A DNA stretch of 64,000 nt, taken from assembly GCA_963839535.1 (NCBI GenBank), contig CAWIVF010000011.1:62001-126000 (forward strand), written 5' to 3'. Below the pieces are notes generated by a model. That model saw only the letters and a list, made by a program, of their open reading frames with translations, was not told the DNA's origin and ran no database searches. Below are positions 56,867 through 64,000 of the stretch, one piece after another. The number at the start of each line of letters is the position of its first letter. Position 1 is the stretch's first letter. Position numbers and translations under genes: made by a program. The stretch is from RHKX01 sp963839535 (GTDB lineage: Bacteria; Actinomycetota; Thermoleophilia; Solirubrobacterales; 70-9).

Positions 56867-56927
56867 TCCTCATCGGTTTCAACATACGCTGTGGGCGTCG
56901 CCCCGGATCACCGGGTGGACGCGCGCC

Positions 56928-57435
56928 ATGGCCGACCCCGAAAAGCCCAAGCAGCCCCGCGAGAGCGGGAGTCCCGGCCCCGCCCGCCTCTACGTGCTCG
57001 CTGGCCGGCGTCGGGCTCGCCCTGCTCGGCGTGCTCGGGTTCTTCTACGACGCGAGCTTCGGGACCGGCGACAAGCTCACCTCCGACGACCTGGCCGGAA
57101 TCCTCAACGTGAACGGCTGGCGCAACGTGGTCTACGTCGCGACGGGCATCGTCGCCCTGGCCCTCGGGCCGCGCTCGCCGCGCGCCACGGCGCTCGGCCT
57201 GGGCGTCTTCTACCTGGTGTTCGGGCTCTGGGGGCTGGCGGAGACCGAGCGGGGCATCGGCTCGCTGTTCGACACCCTCCCGCTCGGCAACGCCGACAAC
57301 GCCCTTCACCTGATCCTCGGTGGCCTCGGCCTCCTCGCCGCGCTCGATCGACGGCGCGCTGCCGGCGGTCCCGAAGCGCAAGCCGCGCGAGCGGAAGCGA
57401 AAGCGGGAACGCGCCGAGGACGGCGAGCCCGATGA
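56928..57435 (+). CDS. DUF4383 membrane protein (one frame break)
   Basis: A roughly 168-residue protein with four helices. ATG at 56928 begins a Pro/Lys-rich cytoplasmic start. Removing one base near 57015 gives LYVLAGVGLALLGVLGFFYD, then WRNVVYVATGIVALAL, the HNxxH-like helix replaced by WRN, and LPLGNADNALHLILGGLGLLAAL, the conserved NTADNWLH-type end of DUF4383. A second frame slip near 57350 would instead give a basic/acidic tail ending at 57448. Function unknown. Confidence 0.8.
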
Positions 57436-57444
57436 GCAACCCGG

Positions 57445-57777
57445 CTAGAAGCGGTGGCGGAGCTCGCCGGCGAGCGCCCGCAGGCCCTCGTTCCGGCGGC
57501 GCCGGCGAACCTCGATGAGCACGAGCGCCGTGCCGGCGACGCCGCCGACGGCGGCGGCCGCGATCGGGCGCACCCAGTTGCGCGGGTCGCGCAGCGACTG
57601 AAGCTCCGCGTCCGAGAACTCGTCGGCCCACCAGGTCAGCTCGCTCGCGGCGGCCTCGGTCAGCTTCGAGAGGGTGGTCTCGACCCGGCCGCTGACCCGC
57701 TCGGGCGGCTCGATCGGCCGCAGCGCGTCGGCGAGCAGCGACTCGAGGTCCATCGATGGGCGGGCTCGCTCAGTCAT
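57445..57777 (-). CDS. Single-pass membrane protein downstream of an ECF sigma factor
   Basis: A 110-residue protein: an amphipathic N-terminal half (MDLESLLADALRPIEPP, WWADEFSDAELQSL), one helix (VRPIAAAAVGGVAGTALVLIEV), and a basic RRRRRNEG tail. There is no zinc anti-sigma motif. ATG at 57777 overlaps the stop of the sigma gene by eight bases, so they are co-translated and it could modulate that sigma factor; this is inference. No family recognised. Confidence 0.75.
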   Translation of the reverse strand: MTERARPSMDLESLLADALRPIEPPERVSGRVETTLSKLTEAAASELTWWADEFSDAELQSLRDPRNWVRPIAAAAVGGVAGTALVLIEVRRRRRNEGLRALAGELRHRF

Positions 57778-58366
57778 CGCCCGCTCCCGCGGCCTCCAGC
57801 TCCTCCTCGAGCTGCTTGATCGAGCGATGGATCAGCACCTTCGTGGCCCCGTCGGTTCGCCCGAGCGCGCGGGCGATCTCGCGGTTCGACATGCCGAGTG
57901 AGAAGCGCATGATCAGCGCCTCGCGGCGGTCGTCGTTGAGCCGCTCGAGCCCGGCGATCACCTGGCGCATCCGCTCGCGACCCTCGGCCACGCGCACCGT
58001 TCCGTGGGGATGCATCGGAGGCTCGACGTTGTCCAGGGCGGCGGTCGGCCGCCGGGCCTTGTCGCGGTGGTAGTTCGCAGCGAGGTTGTGGGCGATCCGG
58101 ATCAGCCACGGCCGCAGGGGCCTGCCGTCCGATTCGCGCTGCGCCCGCTCGAAGTGGCGGTAGGCCTGGAGGAAGGTCTGCTCGGTCAGGTCCTCGGCGT
58201 CGTGATGGTTGCCGATCCGGTAGTAGCAGTAGGAATAGACGTCCCGCAGGTGGTCCCGGTACAGGCCCTCGAAGTCGCGGTTGAGCTGCGCCTTCGACGG
58301 CGCCGAGCCGTTCGTCGCGGCCGCGGTTGACTCGCCCTCGGGCGCGGGACTCTCGCTCTCCTCCAC
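57770..58366 (-). CDS. ECF-type RNA polymerase sigma factor
   Basis: A 198-residue group 4 sigma factor. An acidic/Ala start of 25 residues precedes region 2 (LYRDHLRDVYSYCYYRIG, NHHDAEDLTEQTFLQAY, PWLIRIAHNLAANYHRDK). Region 4 ends LNDDRREALIMRFSLGMS with helix-turn-helix NREIARALGRTDGATKVLIHRS. No classical anti-sigma gene is adjacent; a small membrane protein gene overlaps its 3' end. ATG at 58366, intact, 30 bases after the PlsC-GpsA gene. Confidence 0.92.
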   Translation of the reverse strand: MEESESPAPEGESTAAATNGSAPSKAQLNRDFEGLYRDHLRDVYSYCYYRIGNHHDAEDLTEQTFLQAYRHFERAQRESDGRPLRPWLIRIAHNLAANYHRDKARRPTAALDNVEPPMHPHGTVRVAEGRERMRQVIAGLERLNDDRREALIMRFSLGMSNREIARALGRTDGATKVLIHRSIKQLEEELEAAGAGDD

Positions 58367-58396
58367 ACGCGGAGCCTAGTGCCGTGCCCATGCCGG

Positions 58397-60170
58397 TCAC
58401 GCCGCGCTCCTCGCCCGCTCGGCCCGGCGCAGGCCGGCCACCCACTCCACCGCGGTGAGCTCCCCCTCGATCAGCGCCGCCAGGCCGCTCAGCCCGCCGG
58501 CGTCGACCCCGGCGCTCTCGACGGCGGCGGCGATCAGCGGCACCGAGTCGAGGCCCTCGGAGGCCTGGCCGATCCGCTCCGGGATCTGCTCGGCGGGGAC
58601 GCCGCTGCCGAGGAGCTCGCCGGCGCGGCGGTTGCGGCTGCCCGGCGCGAGCACGGTCGCGGTCAGGTCGCCGATCCCGGCGAGCCCGTTGAAGGTCTCG
58701 AGCTCCGCGCCCCGCAGGACCGCGAACGCCACGCACTCGCGCCAGACCTCCGCGGCGGCGATGCCCGCCGCGTTGAGGCCGTGCGGCTCGGCCGCCGCGG
58801 CGGCCAGGGATGCCGCGTTCTTCGCGGCGCCGGCCATCTCGACGCCGACGACGTCGCCGGTGCGCTCGCAGATCAGCCCGGCGCGGTCGAAGACGTCCCC
58901 GAGCTGCGCCCGTAGGTCCTCGTCGCGGCTCGCGAGCGCGAGGGCGGCCGTCCCGGAGGCGGCCTCCTTCGCGTGGGCGGGGCCGCCGAGGGAGGCGATC
59001 GCGCGGGTGCGCAGGCGCTCGTCGACGTATGCCGCGGGCAGCGTCCCGAGCGGAGGAACCAGCCCCTTGCTGAGCAGGAGCACGGCGGTGCGGCTGCCGA
59101 TCCGGTCGCCGAGGGCGCCGACGGCGGCGGGCAGGGCGGCCGAGGGCACCGCGAGGCAGACGAGGTCCAGGGCGGAGATCTCGATGTCGGCGGCGCGCTT
59201 GACCGTGATCGAGTCCGAGAGGGAGATCCCCGGGAGGTAGGAGTTCTCGCGATCGGCCTGGATCTTCTCCGCCTGCTCGCCGGTGCGGCAGCCGAGCTCG
59301 ACCTCGACGCCGCCGCGGGCGAGCAGGACGGCCACCGCGGTGCCCCAGCTGCCGGCGCCGATCACGGCCGCCTTGCGCATCGGCGGCAGGCCGCCGAGCC
59401 ACTCCCACTGGAGCTCGATGTTCGGCCAGATCCGCGAGGTGACCGTCGCCGCGAGCGAGGGCGAGGGGTTCTCGGTGCGCGGGAAGGTCATCGCCTTGCC
59501 CGCGCGCAGCTTCACCTTGCGGGGGCGGATGCGCCAGCCGTCCCGGACGTGCTCGGAGCCGTGGACCGCGACCGGCATCACGGCCGCGCCGGTCTCGAGC
59601 GCGAGCCGGCCGACGCCGCGGTGCGGCGCGGCGAGCGAGCCGCGGCGGATCCGGGTGCCCTCCGGGAAGATGCAGACGGCGCCGCCGCGCTCGAGGATGC
59701 GGCGCGAGGTCTCGACGGTCTCGAGGTCCGCCTCCCCTCGCCGCACCGGGTAGGCGCCGAGGCGGTTGAGCACCCAGCCCTGCCAGCGCTTCTCGAACAG
59801 CTCGACCTTGGCGACGTAGTGGATCGGCCTGCGCCAGGGGAGCGACGACGCCGACGAGGAACGGGTCGAGGAAGCTGCGGTGGTTGGCGGCGACGATCAG
59901 GCCGCCGTCGACGCGGGCGTGCTCGCGGCCGTGACGCTCGAGCCGGAACCAGATCAGGAAGGCGGGCTGCAGGAAGAGGCGCGCGATCAGGTAGATGAAC
60001 CAGTTGACGCCCTTGCGGCGCGTGTACTCGTGGTAGGAGGCGATCCGCTCCTCGCCGATCCGCTCCGCTGCGCCCGTCTCGGGCGCGCGGCGCGGCTGCT
60101 CGGATACGACCTCCGGCTCGGCCCCGCTGGGCCCGCTCTCTCCCTGATCACCCACCGCGGAGCGGTACAC
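58397..60170 (-). CDS. Fusion of PlsC acyltransferase and glycerol-3-phosphate dehydrogenase GpsA (one frame break)
   Basis: N-terminal half, about residues 1-255: an interfacial helix, then the acyltransferase motifs NHRSFLDPF (HX4D), FPEGTRIRRG and a VMPVAVHGSEH strand. C-terminal half, about 260-590: GpsA with MRKAAVIGAGSWGTAVAVLL (dinucleotide fold), LSKGLVPPLG, SLGGPAHAKEAASG and the catalytic Lys region EMAGAAKNAASLAAAA. The two halves are joined in one uninterrupted frame through PNIELQWEWLGGLPP. A single +1 break near 59845 lies inside PlsC. GTG at 60170 or 60155 starts it. It would make glycerol-3-phosphate and acylate its downstream product, lysophosphatidate. Confidence 0.88.
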
Positions 60171-60239
60171 GCGCCCGTTGCGGGCAGTTACATGGCCGGG
60201 CGAGGCGGCGCCCTCCCACAGCCCTATCCTCGGGGACGC

Positions 60240-60312
60240 GCCGGAGTAGCTCAGCTGGCAGAGCACCTGTCTTGTAAACAGGAGGTCACGGGTTCGATCC
60301 CCGTCTCCGGCT
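60240..60312 (+). tRNA. tRNA-Thr(UGU)
   Basis: Complete cloverleaf. Acceptor GCCGGAG pairs with CTCCGGC, the D stem is GCTC/GAGC, the anticodon stem CCTGT/ACAGG encloses CTTGTAA giving anticodon TGT, and the T arm is ACGGG-TTCGATC-CCCGT. CCA is not encoded, so it depends on a CCA-adding enzyme such as the one at 8261-9687. It reads ACA, with wobble to other Thr codons. Confidence 0.95.
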
Positions 60313-60437
60313 CTCGCGCCTATCGATGCCGGATTTCATGCGCGCAACTTCGGTAACCGGGGAGCCTGGATAGCCTCTCCACCGCGCGGCAGGCTGGGTC
60401 GCGCCTCGAAACTGAATTGCTACGCGGGGAGGACTGC

Positions 60438-62940
60438 ATGTCGATCGGCTCACGAGGCTCACGGGGTTTCCGGAGGCTCCTGCTGGCGGCGCTCGCCGCG
60501 TTCACGGCGCTCGCCGCGCCGGCCCAGGCGGAGGAGACCCTCCTCTCCCGGTCCATCGACGCGACCGGCTCGATCGCCGCCGACTCCTGCACCGACCGGC
60601 CGCTCGACGGCGCCGGAACCTGGAGCGAGCGCATCGTCTCCCCCGCCCTCGGCGGGATCAAGGCGACCCTCTCCGGCGGCAGCGGCGACTGGGACCTGGC
60701 GATCTTCAGCGCCGGCAGCGGCGACACCGTCGCCGGCTCGGCCTACACCGGCTCCGACGAGGTCGCCGGCGGCTGGGCCTTCGAGGACGAGCCGCTGATC
60801 GTGCAGGCCTGCGCGCTGCCGGGAGCCTCCGGCTCGCCGCAGCTGGACGTGACGGTGACCGCGATCGAGCGCGACCAAGCGACCCCGCCGCCCTCACTGC
60901 TGCGGGTCTCGGTCCCGGATGACGAGGCGCTACGCCGCCCTCTCCGCGACCGGGCTCGACGTGACCGAGAGCGTCGGCCCGGGCTACGTCGACGTGATCG
61001 CCTACGGCGCCGACGACCGGGAGGCGCTCGCGAAGATCGGCCTCCCCTACACGACCAAGGTCGAGGACCTGACCGATCCGCAGCCCGTCGACCGCTCCGC
61101 CGCCCGCGCGGCGCGCGCCGGCGGGAACGGGGCTCCCCAGCGGCCGCACGGGCACCTACCGGCGCCTGTTCGACTACAGCGAGGAGATGAAGGCGCTCGC
61201 CGAGAAGAACCCGAAGCTGGTCCGCGTCTTCAACCTCCCCTACAAGACCTACGAGGGCCGCACGGTCCAGGGGATCGAGATCACCCGGCGCGTCCGCGCC
61301 GTCAACGACGGCAAGCCGATCTTCATGCAGATGGGCCTCCACCACGCGCGCGAGTGGCCCTCGGGCGAGCACGCGCTCGAGTGGGCCTACGAGCTGATCG
61401 ACGGGCTCAAGTCCGGCGACAAGCGCGCCACCCGCCTGGTGAAGAAGACGCGCACGGTGATCATCCCGGTCGTCAACCCCGACGGCTTCAACGCCTCGCG
61501 GGAGGCGGGCGAGCTCCAGGGCGCGGCCGGCGGCCGCGGCGGTGACGAGACCCAGGAGACGGTCAACATCGTCAGCCACCCGAACGAGTACCGGCGCAAG
61601 AACTGCCGATTCGCCGATGACAGCAACGGCGGCAGCTGCGTCCAGCCCGCCGGCGGCGCCGCCTCGATCGGCGTCGACCCGAACCGCAACTACGGCGGCT
61701 TCTGGGGCGGCCCCGGCGCCAGCACCGACCCGACCGCGGAGGACTACCGCGGCCCCGGTCCGTTCTCCGAGCCGGAGACCAAGAACATCCGCTCGTTCAT
61801 CTCGCACCGCCAGGTGACGGCGTTCATCACGAACCACACCTTCACCGGCCTGGTCCTGCGTCCCCCGGGGATCGCCTCGCAGGGCGAGCCGGTCGACGAG
61901 AAGATCTTCAAGCGCATCGGCGCGAAGATGGCGGCCGAGAACGGCTACGTGAACCAGCCGGCGTACGGCCTCTACGACACGACCGGATCGACCGAGGACT
62001 GGGCGTACTACGCGACCGGCGCCCTCGGCTACACGTTCGAGATCGGCGAGAGCAACTTCCACCCGCCGTACGACATGACGGTCGCGGAGTGGGACGGGTC
62101 CTCGCCGATGGCCGACGGCGGCGGCGGTAACCGCGCCGCCTACTACCACCTGGCGAACTTCGTCCTCGAAGAAGCGAGAGCCACTCGGTGATCAAGGGCC
62201 GCGGGCCGAAGCGCGGCAGGATCACGATCACCAAGACGTTCAAGACGCCGACGTCCCCGGTTCAGGACGCCAGCGGCGAGCCCGGCGAGATCCGGCGGTT
62301 CAAGGACCACCTGTCGTCGACCGTCCGCGTCAAGCGCAACGGCCGCTTCAAGTTCAACATCAACCCGTCGACGCGGCCGCTCGTGGCCCAGTCGAGCGGG
62401 CGCAAGGCGGACGGCCCACCGAGCGAGCCGATTCAGTTCAGCGGAACGCCGGCGACGACGACGCCGTGTGGAGACGCCGACACCGAGGACGCGACCTGCT
62501 GGAACGACCACCCGTTCACGGTGCCGGACCAGCAGGGCCGGGACAACGACTCGGCCGTCATCGACATCGAGTGGGCGACGCCCGCCTCCGACTGGGACAT
62601 GAAGGTGTTCCGCGATTCCGACGGCGATGGGAGCTCGCTCGGCGAGAAGAAGCCGGTCGGCGCCAGCGCCACCGGAGCGCCGGGCAGCTCGGAGCAGGCG
62701 ACGATCTCCGGCGACGATTTCGAGCAGGGCGCGAAGTACGTCGTCCGGATGGTCAACTTCGCCGCTGTCGAGCCCTACGACGGGACGGTCACGTTCCAGG
62801 GACCGTCGCCGCGGATCGAGTCACGCGAGGAGCGCTGGACGATCACCTGCCGGACCCGCAAGGGGAAGGTGACCGGGACCCGCAAGCTCTACATCGAGCG
62901 CGGCCAGGTCAAGAAGCTGAACCTGCGGAAGGGCTGCTGA
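60438..62940 (+). CDS. Secreted M14-family zinc carboxypeptidase (three frame breaks)
   Basis: About 830 residues. Signal peptide (LLLAALAAFTALAAPAQA). N-terminal about 160 residues form a beta domain (SGGSGDWDLAIFSAGSG). Catalytic domain: zinc ligands HxxE in LHHAREW, NPDGFN, substrate Arg in DPNRNYGG, the third His in TNHTFTG, and the catalytic Glu in YTFEIGES. C-terminal 250 residues are beta-rich, with SDWDMKVFRDSDGDG echoing the N-terminal domain. Breaks near 60925 and 61135 (extra base) and 62175 (missing base). ATG at 60438 has GGGGAGGA upstream. The 62188-62940 part could be a separate gene with a GTGA overlap, but it has no signal peptide. Confidence 0.85.
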
Positions 62941-62948
62941 GCCGGACC

Positions 62949-62977
62949 CGAGCGGCCACCGTAAGCGTGGCCGCTCG
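62949..62977 (+). terminator. Strong hairpin after the M14 gene
   Basis: CGAGCGGCCAC and GTGGCCGCTCG form an 11-pair perfect stem with loop CGTAAGC, starting nine bases after the M14 stop. No T-tract follows, so it may act as a transcript stabiliser or with a second hairpin at 62983-63022 (CGGCACCC/GGGTGCCG). Confidence 0.55.
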
Positions 62978-63028
62978 GGGATCGGCACCCTCCCGCCCGG
63001 CCATGAACCTCCGGGGGTGCCGGCACAG

Positions 63029-63058
63029 AAAAAAGGCCGGGCGAAACGCCCGGCCTTT
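63029..63058 (-). terminator. Intrinsic terminator of the SigH-like gene
   Basis: On the minus strand, AAAGGCCGGGCG-TTT-CGCCCGGCCTTT is a 12-pair stem directly followed by a run of T (TTTTTT). It begins 28 bases past the sigma gene stop. It may also stop plus-strand transcripts weakly. Confidence 0.85.
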
Positions 63059-63085
63059 CAGCTCGAGGAGGAGGGGGAAACCGTC

Positions 63086-63772
63086 CTAGTGCAGGACTTC
63101 GCGGGAGAGCAGGTGGGTCGAGACCTTGCGCTTCACGCGCTGCAGGGCGTTGTCGACGGTCTTGGTGTCACACGCCAGGCGATCGGCGATCTCCTCGTAG
63201 GAGCGGCCGTCGAGGTAGCAGGTGAGCACCTCGCTCTCGAGCTCGGAGAGCACCGACGTCAGGCACTCGACCAGGCTGCCGAGCTCCTCGGTCGAGATCA
63301 CCTTGCTGGCCGGGTCCTCCACGTTGGAGCCGGGCAGGATCTCCTCGAGCGTCGACTCGCCCTCACCCGACGCCGTCGGCGACGTGGCGAAGCTGATCGA
63401 CTGGTTCAGCGGCGCGTGCTTGTTGCGGCTGGCGGTCTTCACCGCGGTGATCATCTGCCGCGTGATGCAGAGCTCCGCGAAGTTGCGGAAGCTCGACTCC
63501 CGATCGGAGCGGAAGTCGCGGACGGCCTTGTAGAGGCCGACCAGGCCCTCCTGGATCAGGTCGTCCGACTCTCCTCCGAGGAGGAAGTAGGACGAGGCCT
63601 TGAGCCGGACGAACCCGCGATACCTGCGGACGATCCGGTCATAGGCGACGTTGTCGCCGCGCTTCGCCTGGGCGACGAGGTACGCGTCGTTGACTTCTCC
63701 ATTCGGCTCGGCGCCGCGCATCACGTTTCCTGATGCCGGGATCCGAGCGAATTCCTGGGTGGTTGCAGCCAC
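63086..63772 (-). CDS. sigH: SigH (Spo0H)-like RNA polymerase sigma factor
   Basis: A 228-residue sigma-70 family factor. Region 2: YLVAQAKRGDNVAYDRIVRRY, GGESDDLIQEGLVGLYKAV, FRNFAELCITRQMITAVKTA, the pattern of Bacillus SigH. Region 4: LSELESEVLTCYLDGRSYEEIADRL with CDTKTVDNALQRVKRK. GTG at 63772 is chosen because GGAGGAGG lies five bases upstream; ATG at 63787 would add five residues. Its own promoter is upstream. No sporulation gene is in the window, so its regulon is unknown. Confidence 0.9.
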   Translation of the reverse strand: MAATTQEFARIPASGNVMRGAEPNGEVNDAYLVAQAKRGDNVAYDRIVRRYRGFVRLKASSYFLLGGESDDLIQEGLVGLYKAVRDFRSDRESSFRNFAELCITRQMITAVKTASRNKHAPLNQSISFATSPTASGEGESTLEEILPGSNVEDPASKVISTEELGSLVECLTSVLSELESEVLTCYLDGRSYEEIADRLACDTKTVDNALQRVKRKVSTHLLSREVLH

Positions 63773-63896
63773 GTTGTCCTCCTCCATCGAAGGGCCGTGA
63801 CGCCTTACCTCCCCAGGCGGCGCGCCTTATATATGTCTCCTCGAGCGCACTCCAGGTCAACCTCGACCTTTAGTTCACCCTTACTGCTTGGGCGGC

Positions 63897-63924
63897 AGTC
63901 TATTCATGGGCGGAGTTCTGTCAA
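63897..63924 (-). promoter_or_regulatory. Sigma-70-type promoter of the SigH-like gene
   Basis: On the minus strand TTGACA (63924-63919) and TAGACT (63902-63897) are 16 bases apart, a near-consensus housekeeping promoter. Transcription would begin near 63890 and give a leader of about 118 bases. A second weak pair, TTGACC at 63860-63855 and TATATA near 63835, lies closer to the gene. The remaining right end, 63925-64000, shows no gene. Confidence 0.65.
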
Positions 63925-64000
63925 CCCAGAACCTGCGCGGCTTGCAATCCGCGTTGCAGGAAAGGGATGCCGTCCGCATCCCCCGCTACCCCTTCGGGCG

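Noticed and set aside
62188..62940. A separate gene after the M14 carboxypeptidase with a GTGA overlap
   Set aside because: It would lack a signal peptide although its sequence is an extracellular beta domain that normally continues the M14 protein; one missing base explains the break better.

Overview
The window is a very G+C-rich, gene-dense bacterial chromosome segment. Gene content points to an actinobacterium, probably of the Thermoleophilia/Solirubrobacterales type: a GuaB3-type IMP dehydrogenase-like protein next to guaA, RskA-type anti-sigma factor, DUF3352 and DUF4383 proteins, many GTG/TTG starts, ATGA/GTGA gene overlaps and a SigH-like sigma factor. This placement is inference from gene families, not from a marker search. 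There is no insertion sequence, prophage or CRISPR array; nearly all of it is housekeeping DNA.

Layout. 1-3 kb: cytochrome c oxidase subunits I (cut by the window edge) and II, and a GT4 glycosyltransferase. 3-7 kb: an unknown secreted protein, a drug-type ABC exporter (ATPase plus two permeases), then infA on the other strand. 7-19 kb, all minus strand: enoyl-CoA hydratase, HIT protein, CCA-adding-type nucleotidyltransferase, alanine racemase, NAD(P)HX repair enzyme, acpS, a DUF3352 lipoprotein, glmS, glmM, rpsI, rplM. 19-33 kb: secreted M23 peptidase, unknown secreted protein, guaA, guaB3, PfkB kinase, D-Ala-D-Ala carboxypeptidase, LysM protein, a Wzz/BY-kinase-like protein, argS, pyrF, HU, M48 protease. 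33-46 kb: phosphoesterase, a Thr/Glu-rich lipoprotein coupled to a Ser/Thr kinase, tgt, the glycolytic run gapA-pgk-tpiA-gpmI, an ABC-2 exporter, uvrC, enoyl-CoA hydratase, cupredoxin. 46-54 kb: MaoC protein, three TadE/TadG-like pseudopilin genes (one fused to two wall hydrolases), Pit phosphate transport, wecB, pterin dehydratase. 54-64 kb: binding protein, rhomboid protease, sigma/anti-sigma pair, ECF sigma factor, a PlsC-GpsA fusion, tRNA-Thr, M14 carboxypeptidase, SigH-like sigma factor.

Themes. Wall precursor supply (glmS, glmM, alr, wecB) and wall remodelling (M23, DD-carboxypeptidase, LysM, the VanY/SLT fusion) recur. Lower glycolysis is one operon running gapA to gpmI. Phospholipid synthesis is represented by a fused PlsC-GpsA polypeptide. 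Four regulators of transcription or signalling (a SigK-like sigma with RskA, an ECF sigma, SigH, a Ser/Thr kinase) lie in the right-hand half.

Data quality. About 39 single-base frame breaks interrupt otherwise intact, often essential genes (gapA, guaA, gpmI, alr, rpsI). Some 33 are repaired by removing one base and about 6 by adding one, so they look like sequencing insertions, not pseudogenes. Interrupted genes are annotated across the breaks.

Most interesting non-coding observation: two convergent intergenic gaps, 6653-6743 and 46441-46526, hold the same structured RNA-like element. Its two stems are preserved by compensatory changes, and all G-U wobbles favour the plus strand. I do not recognise it as a known family.
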